From: an uncultured Collinsella sp. | Lineage (GTDB): Bacteria > Actinomycetota > Coriobacteriia > Coriobacteriales > Coriobacteriaceae | NCBI GenBank assembly: GCA_902479135.1 | Contig: CABSNU010000006.1 | Span: 13,686-77,685 of the forward strand | Length of the DNA stretch: 64,000 bases | Direction of reading: 5' to 3' | Part shown: piece by piece, positions 1 to 7,780 of the stretch | Position numbering within the stretch: the first letter of the stretch is position 1 | Layout of the letters: every line of letters starts with the position of its first letter | The notes under the pieces: model-generated | Told to the model about the DNA's origin: nothing | Seen by the model: only the letters and a program-made list of their open reading frames with translations | Databases searched by the model: none | Program-made: the position numbers and the translations under genes

Positions 1-691
1 ATACTCTTATGAGTGAATCGACGAGCTGTCGCGCGGATGTTTCCGCGTCTGGTTCGGCCGGCGCGTCGGTTTCGAGTAGCAAGCGATCAAGTGGAATCTG
101 TCGCGCGTATTCGCGCCCACGTTTGGTCGCAAGCATGCGTTCATTCATGGAAAAGTAGCAGCCCGCAATGCGTGCGCGGACAAACTCATCTGAGGTGCCG
201 CTAAACCAGTGGAAGATAATGGTGGGGGAGTTGGGGGCATCCTTTAGAAGGTCGTTCGACTCCAAAGTGTCCAAAGTTGCTCCCGCCGCGCGAACGGCGT
301 GAATGGATAGAACGCGTCCAGGTAGCGGGGACTGCGATAACGTTCGGCATAGCCGTTCAAATGCCTGCGTCTGGTTTCCCTCGGTGCCTGCAAAGCGTGG
401 CGAGAAATCGAGTCCGACCTCGCCGATAAAGCGCTCTCGGCTAGCGAACTCGCAAAGCAAGTCGACCTCGGCGGTTCCGCATCGGCCGTCGGCAGTCCAC
501 CAGGGATGGAGGCCCACCCCTGCAATAACGTTGGGGTCACTGCCAGCGCGCTTCTTTGCCGTTTCGAAATCGCGCGGATCGACGCCGCAATCAAAGAGCT
601 CCAGTCCCATCGCTGCGGCTTCGTGGGCAACGGTGTTCGGGCTGGCCATCAGGTCGAGGTGACAGTGAGCATCAAAGGACTGCAGCTCCAT
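1..691 (-). CDS. TatD family metal-dependent hydrolase, C-terminus cut by window start
   Basis: A TIM-barrel metal-dependent hydrolase/DNase of the TatD family, thought to act in the cytoplasm on DNA ends or RNA. The reverse-strand frame from the ATG at 691 is open to base 1, giving about 230 residues; TatD proteins usually have about 250-260, so only the tail is missing. Motifs in order: DAHCHLD near residue 7 (metal-binding His pair), GLHPWW near 60, GEVGLDF near 90 (Glu ligand), IIFHWFSG near 155, and LLETDAPAEPD near 205. The last carries the conserved metal-binding Asp. It starts 14 bases after the stop of the tcdA-like gene, so the two are probably co-transcribed. Family assignment is firm; the substrate is not known. 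Confidence 0.9.
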   Translation of the reverse strand, partial: MELQSFDAHCHLDLMASPNTVAHEAAAMGLELFDCGVDPRDFETAKKRAGSDPNVIAGVGLHPWWTADGRCGTAEVDLLCEFASRERFIGEVGLDFSPRFAGTEGNQTQAFERLCRTLSQSPLPGRVLSIHAVRAAGATLDTLESNDLLKDAPNSPTIIFHWFSGTSDEFVRARIAGCYFSMNERMLATKRGREYARQIPLDRLLLETDAPAEPDAETSARQLVDSLIRV

Positions 692-705
692 CGCGGTGTG
701 CCTTG

Positions 706-1503
706 CTAGTCCAGGCGCTGGCCGTCGGCGCGCACGCGCTCGGTACCGCGTCCACTGATCTGGCGAATGACCTCGCCGGCAATCATCTGGCCCATGATGG
801 GCGGCATAAAGCTGGCGGTTCCAAGTTCAGTGCGCTCATGGATGTTGGAGGGGTCACGGCGCTGGGTTTTAACCGATTCCTCGCAGCTAAACAGTACGTG
901 TAGGCTCTTGATGCCGCGTTTCTTGCACTCTTTGCGCATGATGCGGCTCATGGGGTCGCGGACGGTATCGAAGATATCGGCAAAACGAAGACACTCAGGG
1001 TGTAGCTTGTTCCCGCCGCCCATGGAGCTCACCAGGCGAATGCCGTGGTCCTGAGCATATTTGGCAACGGTGAGTTTGGCCGAGATCGTATCGATGGCGT
1101 CGACGACGTAGTCGAGCTTGCCGCCCGTCTGCTCAAAAACGCTCGTAAAGAACTCGTCGATATTGTCGCTCAGCAGATATTCAGTTCGCTTGATGACGGT
1201 GGTGGCGGGATTGATATCGTGGATCATGGCTTCCATAACATCGACCTTGCGCTTGCCGACGGTGCTGTGAAAGGCGATGGACTGGCGATTGATATTGCTG
1301 GGCGCGATGATGTCCTTGTCCAGAATCACAAAATGCCCGATGCCGCCGCGGGCAAGTGCCTCGCAGCAGTTAGAGCCCACGCCTCCGCAGCCGAGTATCA
1401 GCACCGTGGCGTTGGCGAGCTTGTCGAGTGCCTCGCGGCCCATGATGATCTCGAGCTTGGTGTCGCGTGTCTCGATGGGAGTTGCGGCTGCGGTTTCGGT
1501 CAT
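706..1503 (-). CDS. tcdA: tRNA threonylcarbamoyladenosine dehydratase (TcdA/CsdL family)
   Basis: An E1-like, ATP-using enzyme that cyclises the t6A base at position 37 of ANN-decoding tRNAs to ct6A. About 265 residues. Near the N-terminus is the Rossmann ATP-binding motif LGCGGVGSNCCEALARGG, then the DKDIIAPSNINRQ segment typical of ThiF/MoeB/TcdA proteins. VDAIDTISAKL and a later basic stretch (RKECKKRG) follow the TcdA pattern. I start at the ATG at 1503 because GGAGG lies 6 bases ahead of it; an in-frame ATG at 1509 sits directly against that GGAGG. It forms a pair with the downstream TatD gene. A MoeB or ThiF role is less likely from the overall pattern. Confidence 0.9.
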   Translation of the reverse strand: MTETAAATPIETRDTKLEIIMGREALDKLANATVLILGCGGVGSNCCEALARGGIGHFVILDKDIIAPSNINRQSIAFHSTVGKRKVDVMEAMIHDINPATTVIKRTEYLLSDNIDEFFTSVFEQTGGKLDYVVDAIDTISAKLTVAKYAQDHGIRLVSSMGGGNKLHPECLRFADIFDTVRDPMSRIMRKECKKRGIKSLHVLFSCEESVKTQRRDPSNIHERTELGTASFMPPIMGQMIAGEVIRQISGRGTERVRADGQRLD

Positions 1504-1610
1504 AAACATCCTCCGATGGGGAAGCGGGTCGTGTTTTAGCTATCGCCATTATAGGTAATCGCCCATAGGTTGCGATGGCGCTTACTTTGATGTGGTTTGA
1601 AGCATTTCGA

Positions 1611-1648
1611 TTAGATAGTTAGACAAACATCTAAATATCGAGTATAGT
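1611..1648 (+). promoter_or_regulatory. Promoter with ArsR-type operator for the arsR-sdpI pair
   Basis: The inverted repeat TTAGAT (1611-1616) and ATCTAA (1629-1634) overlaps a likely -35 box TTAGAC (1619-1624). A -10 box TATAGT (1643-1648) follows after an 18-base spacer. ArsR-family repressors bind such dyads over their own promoters, so autorepression is the natural reading. Box positions are seen in the sequence; the regulation is inferred. Confidence 0.6.
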
Positions 1649-1682
1649 GTGCGCGTCATGAGAGATGATGAGAGGAGGTCTT

Positions 1683-1961
1683 ATGCCGGGAGAGGGTTTT
1701 AAGGCGCTTGCCGATCCAACGCGACGGCGCATTTTGGAGTTGCTGCGCGAGGGCAATTGCACGGCGGGGGAGCTTGCCGAGCATTTCGATATCAGTAAGC
1801 CGTCGCTAAGCCATCACTTGGCGACGCTCAAAAACGCCGGGTTGGTGACCGACGAGCGCCATGGCCAAAACATCGTATACAGCTTAAACACCACCGTCAT
1901 GCAGGATTTAATTGGCTGGTTTATGGCCTTTACAAACACTGAAGGTGATAAGGATGAATAA
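1683..1961 (+). CDS. ArsR family winged-helix repressor (SdpR-like)
   Basis: A 92-residue transcription repressor. It begins GFKALADPTRRRILELLREG and has a DNA-recognition helix in ISKPSLSHHLATLKNAGLV, the SdpR/YvbA subtype that lacks metal-binding cysteines. The ATG at 1683 is chosen because GAGGAGG ends 5 bases upstream. The longer reading from 1665 would put that Shine-Dalgarno inside the gene. The last codons overlap the start of the SdpI-like gene by 8 bases, so the two are translationally coupled. In Bacillus an SdpR-SdpI pair makes an autoregulated immunity locus; the same logic is inferred here. The dyad over the promoter supports autoregulation. Confidence 0.88.
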   Translation: MPGEGFKALADPTRRRILELLREGNCTAGELAEHFDISKPSLSHHLATLKNAGLVTDERHGQNIVYSLNTTVMQDLIGWFMAFTNTEGDKDE

Positions 1962-2658
1962 CGAAAACAAGGGCATTCACCCCACGGGGGTATCGTCGCG
2001 CGTGTGGATTGCGCTGGTCGCTCTGTGCGTCGCCAATGTCGTAGCGCACCTCATGGTGATGCCGAGCTTGCCTGCGCAGATTCCCACGCACTGGGGCGCG
2101 AACGGCGCCGTCGACGGTTGGGGTCCTAGCTGGATGGCCTCCGCGCTCGGCGTGCTGCCTCTGGCGCTTCTCGCAATGTTCTGCGTGGTGCCGCGCATCG
2201 ACCCCAAAGGTGAGGCATATCGAACCTCGGGCAAGTTCTACCAGGGCTTCGTAATCGCCTTCACCTTGTTCATGTGCGCCATAAGCTGGCTGGGAGAGCT
2301 TACGGTCTGGGGCGTGGTGCCGGCGGTCGGTTCGGTTAACGTGCTGATTTCCGGTGTTGTCGGTTTGCTGTTCATCGGCGTAGGCAACTACTTGCCGCGT
2401 GTGAAGCAGAACTATACGCTCGGTATCAAGACGCCCTGGGCACTTGCCGATCCCGAGAACTGGCGCCGTACGCAGCGCTTTGGCGGTGCCTGCTTTATGG
2501 TGCTGGGTGTTGGCCTGATTGTGATGGGCGTGGCGGGTGCGGTGCTTTCGAGTGAAGTAGTCGCCGCGGTGATTGCGGTTCTGGCGTTTGGTTCGGTCGG
2601 AGCCGTCTACGTCTACTCGTATCTGCTGTGGCGCAAATCGCAGCGAGCCGCTCGTTAA
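1954..2658 (+). CDS. SdpI-like integral membrane protein (DUF1648 plus SdpI domain)
   Basis: A membrane protein of 234 residues. The N-terminal third has the DUF1648 signature (LPAQIPTHWGANGAVDGWG, near residue 45), where the family reads IPxHWxxxGxxD. The C-terminal half has the SdpI signature: GNYLPRVKQNYTLGIKTPWAL followed by WRRTQRFGG. About six to seven hydrophobic segments are visible. In Bacillus, SdpI confers immunity to the SdpC toxin and senses it by holding the repressor SdpR at the membrane. Here no SdpC-like toxin gene is adjacent, so a general envelope-stress or immunity role is more cautious. The start at 1954 overlaps the arsR stop. Confidence 0.87.
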   Translation: MNNENKGIHPTGVSSRVWIALVALCVANVVAHLMVMPSLPAQIPTHWGANGAVDGWGPSWMASALGVLPLALLAMFCVVPRIDPKGEAYRTSGKFYQGFVIAFTLFMCAISWLGELTVWGVVPAVGSVNVLISGVVGLLFIGVGNYLPRVKQNYTLGIKTPWALADPENWRRTQRFGGACFMVLGVGLIVMGVAGAVLSSEVVAAVIAVLAFGSVGAVYVYSYLLWRKSQRAAR

Positions 2659-2731
2659 GGTTGCGGAAAACTAGCGTACGCAGGTCAAAATATGCTCCAG
2701 GTGACTTTTCCCAGGTAGTATTAGGGGGTGT

Positions 2732-2752
2732 GGGCAACCATGCCCCTTTTTC
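2732..2752 (+). terminator. Rho-independent terminator after the sdpI-like gene
   Basis: Stem GGGCA/TGCCC with loop ACCA is followed directly by C and five T residues. It is short but well formed and placed 70 bases after the stop. Confidence 0.6.
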
Positions 2753-2842
2753 GTTTAGTTTCAGAGTTGGTTTTCTCATTTCGTTTCCACTAAAGCGAAT
2801 CAAGAACAGGGAAACAGCAGGTAGAAAGGATAAAACAGGCAT

Positions 2843-4522
2843 ATGGCGGAGTTTATCTACCAGATGTATCAGGCTCGCAAGGCCCATGGCGACAAGGTAA
2901 TCCTTGACGACGTGACCTTGAGCTTCTATCCCGGTGCCAAGATCGGCGTCGTGGGCCCCAACGGTATGGGCAAGTCGACCCTGCTCAAGATCATGGCCGG
3001 TATCGAGGAGGTCTCCAACGGCGATGCCAGGCTCACTCCCGGCTACACCGTGGGCATCCTGCAGCAGGAGCCGCCGCTCGACGACGACAAGACCGTCATC
3101 GAGAACGTGCGCATGGCGTTTGGCGATATGATCGCCAAAGTCGATCGCTTCAACAAAATCGGCGAGGAGATGTGCGACCCGGATTGCGACATGGACGCCC
3201 TCATGGCCGAGATGGGCAAGCTCCAGGACGAGATTGACGCCGCCGACGGCTGGGATATCGATTCCAAGCTCGGCCAGGCCATGGACGCCCTGCAGCTGCC
3301 CGATTCTGACATGCCGGTTAACGTGCTCTCTGGCGGCGAGCGCCGCCGCGTGGCCCTGTGCAAGTTGCTGCTCGAGGCTCCCGACCTGCTGCTGCTCGAC
3401 GAGCCCACGAACCACCTGGACGCCGAGTCGATCCTGTGGCTCGAGCACTTCCTGCACAACTATCAGGGCGCGGTGCTTGCCGTCACGCACGATCGCTACT
3501 TCTTGGATAACGTTGCCGAGTGGATCTGCGAGGTCGACCGCGGTCACCTTTATCCCTACAAGGGCAACTACTCCACGTATCTGGAGACCAAGGCCGCCCG
3601 TATCGAGGCTCAGGGTAACCGCGATGCCAAGCTCGCCAAGCGCATGGAGGCCGAGCTCGAGTGGGTACGCAGCTCGCCCAAGGCTCGCCAGGCAAAGAAC
3701 AAGGCCCGTCTGGCTCGCTACGAGGAGATGGAGGCCGAGGCCCGCGCAAGCCAGAAGCTCGACTGGACCGACATCCGCATCCCCGTGGGACCGCGTCTGG
3801 GCAACAAGGTGCTCGAGGCCCATCACCTGCACAAGGAGTTCGATGGCCGCGTGCTCATCGACGACCTTTCGTTCACCCTGCCGCGTAACGGCATCGTGGG
3901 CGTCATCGGCCCCAACGGCGTCGGTAAGACCACGCTGTTCAAGACGATTGTGGGTCTGGAGCCGCTGACTTCGGGCGAGCTCGAGGTGGGCGAGACCGTC
4001 AAGATTTCTTACGTCGACCAGAACCGTTCCGGTATCGACCCCGATAAGAACCTATGGGAGGTCGTCTCGGATGGCCTGGACCACATGATGGTCGGCGAGA
4101 CCGAGGTCCCCAGCCGCGCGTACGTGGCGAGCTTTGGCTTTAAGGGCCAGGACCAGCAGAAGCGCGCTGGCGTACTCTCCGGTGGCGAGCGCAACCGTCT
4201 GAACCTGGCGCTCACGCTCAAGCAAGGCGGCAACCTGCTGCTCCTCGACGAGCCCACGAACGACCTCGACGTCGAGACACTGTCCTCGCTCGAGGCGGCG
4301 CTGCTCGAGTTCCCGGGCTGCTCGGTGGTCATTAGCCACGATCGTATGTTCCTGGACCGCGTCGCCACGCACATCCTGGCGTGGGAGGGCACCGACGAGA
4401 ATCCGGGCAACTGGTATTGGTTCGAGGGCAACTTTGAGGCCTATCAGGCCAACCGTATCGAGCGCCTGGGTGAGGACGCAGCCCAGCCGCATCGTATCCA
4501 CCGTAAGCTGACGCGCGACTAG
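2843..4522 (+). CDS. ettA: Energy-dependent translational throttle protein EttA (ABC-F ATPase)
   Basis: A soluble ABC-F protein of 559 residues that binds the ribosomal E site and gates the first elongation steps according to ATP/ADP level. Two ABC cassettes are present. Walker A sites are GPNGMGKST (near 39) and GPNGVGKTT (near 355). The signature LSGGERRR (near 163) and Walker B LLLLDEPTNHLD (near 185) belong to domain 1. The second set is LSGGERNRL and LLLLDEPTNDLD. Between them is the linker typical of the family with the charged stretch KARQAKNKARLARYEEM. Length and both DEPTN motifs match EttA (about 555 residues). A drug-resistance ABC-F is less likely. The gene stands alone between terminators. 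Confidence 0.95.
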   Translation: MAEFIYQMYQARKAHGDKVILDDVTLSFYPGAKIGVVGPNGMGKSTLLKIMAGIEEVSNGDARLTPGYTVGILQQEPPLDDDKTVIENVRMAFGDMIAKVDRFNKIGEEMCDPDCDMDALMAEMGKLQDEIDAADGWDIDSKLGQAMDALQLPDSDMPVNVLSGGERRRVALCKLLLEAPDLLLLDEPTNHLDAESILWLEHFLHNYQGAVLAVTHDRYFLDNVAEWICEVDRGHLYPYKGNYSTYLETKAARIEAQGNRDAKLAKRMEAELEWVRSSPKARQAKNKARLARYEEMEAEARASQKLDWTDIRIPVGPRLGNKVLEAHHLHKEFDGRVLIDDLSFTLPRNGIVGVIGPNGVGKTTLFKTIVGLEPLTSGELEVGETVKISYVDQNRSGIDPDKNLWEVVSDGLDHMMVGETEVPSRAYVASFGFKGQDQQKRAGVLSGGERNRLNLALTLKQGGNLLLLDEPTNDLDVETLSSLEAALLEFPGCSVVISHDRMFLDRVATHILAWEGTDENPGNWYWFEGNFEAYQANRIERLGEDAAQPHRIHRKLTRD

Positions 4523-4530
4523 TAGCAAGT

Positions 4531-4561
4531 AGAAAGGCCGCCAGCAAGGGCGGCCTTTCTT
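4531..4561 (+). terminator. Terminator after ettA
   Basis: A perfect 12-bp stem AGAAAGGCCGCC (4531-4542) pairs with GGCGGCCTTTCT (4549-4560), with loop AGCAAG. It begins 9 bases after the ettA stop. Confidence 0.85.
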
Positions 4562-4802
4562 GTAGCAATTGCACTGCAGCTATGCCCTGGCTGCTGGTTT
4601 GATTCATAATCAAAGTCATCTCTTTGGGATTAAAGCCCGTTTTTGCTATGAGTGATTTTCTAATTCCGTTTAAAACGTAAAGATGTATTGGGTTACAAGG
4701 ACATAAGCGAATCGAATTGAAATATAACCAGTGCTGTAACGTTACAAAAAAGGTTATAGAATAGGAGTATCTTATAAGTCGCTCCTCTAGAAAGAAGAAC
4801 AT

Positions 4803-5930
4803 ATGCTTTCGCGTCGTCGTTTTCTGCAACTTGTCGCGTCTTCAATTGTCGCCTTAGCCGCACGTCCGAAAGAGGTTTTTGCTTCGACGGGCAATATTGA
4901 TGGTGAGCAGATACAATTTACTTCTGAAATTGCGCAAGAGCTTGCCGATAAATATATAAAGGGACTCCTCGGCTCTTCGTATACGCCTTCTGACCCTATT
5001 CCTTTTGTAGACGTTGATGGGTCCCCGCTTGGTTACATTGTTCCGGTTGTGACATCCAATAGAGCCGCGGGCTATTTGGTTTTAGATGCTTCAGATGATG
5101 AAATACTTACGGGATATCGTTTTGGAGACGGCTTAGTCAGCCCTATGGATCGGGGAGGAGATCTTGGTGTCGAGCCTTATTCTTTCAATAACCCAGTCGT
5201 AATGATCAATCCATTCGAATTCGGCGTGCAATCTTTGGACGGTTCAATAACAACAAATTGCGGAAGAACAATCCCGGCTGTTTCCATAGAAGGACGGCCT
5301 GTCGTTTTATCGAATAAACCTTCAAGCTGGAACGATGTTGTAATTTACGCAACTCAAATGCAGGATTACACAGTATCTGGATTTCGTTCCATTTCTCAGT
5401 TTATGTCATATGATGAAAGCGAGATTAAGAGGCTTACCGCCCACTATGCTTGTATGGTGACGGCTTTTTCGAACGTTGCGGAACTGTATGGCATTGCCAA
5501 TTTATATAGCGACCCTTCGCAATATATGCAGATATGGAATTACACCAATACCCATGCTCTTTCCGATGAAGAACAGACTGTTCCCGGTGTTGTTTTGGGC
5601 GGAACGCCGATTTCAACCTGTGCAACGGGGTTTACAAATTACTGCGCAAGCAGAGGGAGTAATCTTATCGCTCGCACTGTCTCCTCCCCGGCTATCGTGA
5701 ACATTCAAAATGAGATTAACTCTAATAGACCGAATGTTTTACATGCGAGTTTGTACAACGGATCAGCCCATTCTGTAACAGCGGAGGCTTACGCCACACT
5801 TACTGGTAAGAAAACTGGAGAGACAAGGCAGATGATTGGCATAGCGGACGGCTGGAATTCATCCTTATCCTTCCTGAAGTATGATCAGAGTTATTATGCG
5901 TGGACTTATGGAACGACTTTTTCGAAGTAG
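4803..5930 (+). CDS. Tat-exported papain-fold (C39/C10-like) cysteine peptidase-like protein
   Basis: A secreted protein of 375 residues. The N-terminus has a twin-arginine signal (SRRRFLQLVASSIVALAA) with a probable cleavage near residue 27. Residues about 35-110 resemble the propeptide that precedes streptopain-type C10 peptidases (GYLVLDASDDEILTGYRFGDG). A plausible catalytic set follows: Cys217 in HYACMVTAFSNVAELYG, His323 in GSAHSVTAEAY, and Asn352 in IADGWN, in the order used by papain-like enzymes. The exact family was not identified; C39-like or a degenerate C10 relative are both possible. The gene is visibly AT-richer than ettA upstream. It overlaps the next, lipoprotein, gene, suggesting they work together. 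About 240 AT-rich bases (4562-4802) precede it and hold no other gene I can see. Confidence 0.6.
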   Translation: MLSRRRFLQLVASSIVALAARPKEVFASTGNIDGEQIQFTSEIAQELADKYIKGLLGSSYTPSDPIPFVDVDGSPLGYIVPVVTSNRAAGYLVLDASDDEILTGYRFGDGLVSPMDRGGDLGVEPYSFNNPVVMINPFEFGVQSLDGSITTNCGRTIPAVSIEGRPVVLSNKPSSWNDVVIYATQMQDYTVSGFRSISQFMSYDESEIKRLTAHYACMVTAFSNVAELYGIANLYSDPSQYMQIWNYTNTHALSDEEQTVPGVVLGGTPISTCATGFTNYCASRGSNLIARTVSSPAIVNIQNEINSNRPNVLHASLYNGSAHSVTAEAYATLTGKKTGETRQMIGIADGWNSSLSFLKYDQSYYAWTYGTTFSK

Positions 5931-6300
5931 GACGATTCGTTTAGTCCTGTCTTTGGTGTTGATGGCTTTATTGGTGAGCTGTTCAACAAAAGAAGAGATG
6001 CCGCGCGGAGATTCCGGAGAAATGTCTGTGACAAACTCAGATTCATTGGAAATAGCTGGTGGGCATGCCGATGTGATGTTGCAAGGTAAAGGCATGCTTA
6101 GGTCGATTGATGCTGAAGACGCTGTCTGCTCAATAGAGGAATTAAAGACAGGTGAAACTGCATCGTACCGTGTTTCAGATAATGCTGCGAATATGATTGA
6201 GTCGATACCGATTGGAGCACAAGTTTCTTTTAGGTATTTTGCTCCGCAACTTGAGGAGGAGCTTGCTTCTCTGGTGTCTATATGCGCCGATGGCAACTAA
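5908..6300 (+). CDS. Small predicted lipoprotein paired with the Tat-exported peptidase-like protein
   Basis: A protein of about 130 residues with a basic start (ERLFRSRTIR), one hydrophobic stretch and a lipobox ending ALLVSC, so Cys about 25 would be lipid-modified and the protein held on the outer face of the membrane. The rest has no recognisable domain. In-frame ATGs occur at 5881, 5896 and 5908. I choose 5908 because it gives a normal lipoprotein signal length; no start has a strong Shine-Dalgarno. All starts overlap the 3' end of the peptidase-like gene. Base composition is AT-rich like its partner. A role as inhibitor, anchor or immunity partner is only a guess. Confidence 0.6.
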   Translation: MERLFRSRTIRLVLSLVLMALLVSCSTKEEMPRGDSGEMSVTNSDSLEIAGGHADVMLQGKGMLRSIDAEDAVCSIEELKTGETASYRVSDNAANMIESIPIGAQVSFRYFAPQLEEELASLVSICADGN

Positions 6301-6313
6301 AAGGCCTGAATTC

Positions 6314-6356
6314 AAACGGCCTCGGATGGTCAATTGGCTATCCGAGGCCGTTTTTT
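6314..6356. terminator. Bidirectional terminator between convergent genes
   Basis: A 14-bp stem, AAACGGCCTCGGAT (6314-6327) with ATCCGAGGCCGTTT (6340-6353), continues into TTT on the plus strand. The convergent minus-strand gene has its stop codon inside this T run, so both genes appear to share it. Confidence 0.8.
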
Positions 6357-7644
6357 ACTCGACCGGGGCGTTGACCTTGTCGATGGTCCAGGCGGCTCCG
6401 AGGCCGCCGGTGGTGTTGCGGCGGATGCGCACGGTGACTTCGTGGCGCTCGCCTGCCTGCGTGTAACGCAGGGGGAAGCTTGCGCGGTTTCGCGCGGCCT
6501 CGATGGTTCCGCGCTCGCGGGCGATCCAGTAGTACTCGCCGACGATGCCGAGCGTGTCGGCGCCGTAGGGGAGATAGGTCGACAACTGGTGCAGAAGCGG
6601 GCCGGGGCAGAAGACCTCGGTTGCGAAATCGACGGGGAAGTCCTCGGGGATGGCGGGCGCTACGGGTGCGGGGGCCGGTACCATCGTCGGTGCGAAGGCC
6701 TGCTCATTGACGGGCGTCACCTCGATGACGGGCGCGGGTTCGGCGCCGAGTACTGATTCGGTGTCCGCTTTCGGCATCGCCGCGGAATCTGCGGGCTCGA
6801 CGATGGCGGGTGCGTCTGCGGTCGCGGTGTCGAACTCGACTTGCGGAGCGCTCTGATTCTCGACGCTCGACTTTGCCTCGATGGGCGTGGAGGCCATGGT
6901 GGTGATGCCGGCGTTGGCGTTCTCGGGGTCATAGACGACCGTAAGCGAGATGGCAGGCTGCGGTGCCTCGGGCTCCGATGCCACCTCGGTAGCGTCCTGT
7001 TCTGCGGGCTCGCAAGGCTGATCGTCCTCGGCCTCGTCGCCAAAGACATCGCTGTTTTGGAACGCAGACGTCTCGGGCTGGTCGGCGGCTTCTTCGGTTG
7101 TCGACTTGGGAGCTTCGTTGAGCTCCGCAGTGGCTTCCTGCTCGGATATGACTTTGGGATCGGCCGTGGTGGCGATTTCGGTTTCGGCTTGTGCCGTTAC
7201 CTCAATAGCGACTTCGATCTCGGGCTCGGGCTCGGGCACAGCTTCAACTACGGGCTCGGGACGCTTAACGTGCTTGGGGCGCACGGCCTTCAGGTCCTTC
7301 TCGCCGCGCTTCTTCTTTTTGTAGGATTGCTTGGCTCCCTTGGCTGCCTTGGGCTTGTCCTCGCCCTTGGCAAGGGCGGTATCCCAGGCATCGTTGGCGA
7401 TGACGGTGGCATACAGGCGACCGCCCTTAAAGACAGTCAGCTTAATGCAGTCGTCGAGCTCCTCGAGCAGCTCGCGCGTTGACTCGAAGCCCAGGTCATA
7501 AGCGGCCATGTCGCCCGCGGCGAGCGCCTCTTCGACCTGCGTCATAAACGTTTGCTTGCCGCATCCAATCGCATCGCGCAGCAGGCGATACAGATAGATG
7601 TGGTTGCCCAGCGATAGCGTGGGCCTAACTATTGTCTTGCTCAT
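6355..7644 (-). CDS. Hypothetical protein with winged-helix-like N-terminus, acidic linker and conserved C-terminal domain
   Basis: About 429 residues, probably cytoplasmic, since no signal or membrane segment is seen. Residues 1-95 form a compact domain: HIYLYRLLRDAIGCGKQTF, then YDLGFESTRELLEEL, then FKGGRLYATV. The spacing recalls OST-HTH/LOTUS winged helices found with RNA-related domains, but this is only resemblance. A Lys-rich patch (KQSYKKKKRGEKD) and about 200 residues of Glu/Pro/Ala/Thr-rich linker follow. The last 100 residues (from FPVDFATEVFCPGPLLHQL to AWTIDKVN) look folded again. The ATG at 7644 is used because AGGAGA precedes it by 6 bases; the longer reading to 7683 lacks one. 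An RNA-binding role is possible but unproven. Confidence 0.6.
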   Translation of the reverse strand: MSKTIVRPTLSLGNHIYLYRLLRDAIGCGKQTFMTQVEEALAAGDMAAYDLGFESTRELLEELDDCIKLTVFKGGRLYATVIANDAWDTALAKGEDKPKAAKGAKQSYKKKKRGEKDLKAVRPKHVKRPEPVVEAVPEPEPEIEVAIEVTAQAETEIATTADPKVISEQEATAELNEAPKSTTEEAADQPETSAFQNSDVFGDEAEDDQPCEPAEQDATEVASEPEAPQPAISLTVVYDPENANAGITTMASTPIEAKSSVENQSAPQVEFDTATADAPAIVEPADSAAMPKADTESVLGAEPAPVIEVTPVNEQAFAPTMVPAPAPVAPAIPEDFPVDFATEVFCPGPLLHQLSTYLPYGADTLGIVGEYYWIARERGTIEAARNRASFPLRYTQAGERHEVTVRIRRNTTGGLGAAWTIDKVNAPVE

Positions 7645-7716
7645 GGCAAATCTCCTCTTTACACACGTAAAGCATCTTACCATCGCATAGCGTTCGCCAT
7701 GACGGCACCCAAGGCA

Positions 7717-7750
7717 AACGGGCGCGAACCGCTATCGATTCGCGCCCGTT
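7717..7750 (-). terminator. Terminator hairpin after the minus-strand gene at 7781
   Basis: A perfect 12-bp stem AACGGGCGCGAA (7717-7728) pairs with TTCGCGCCCGTT (7739-7750) around a 10-base loop. The minus-strand tail has only a short T run, so efficiency is uncertain. Confidence 0.6.
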
Positions 7751-7780
7751 GTACAGGTTGCCTATCTGGGGATGCAGCGC

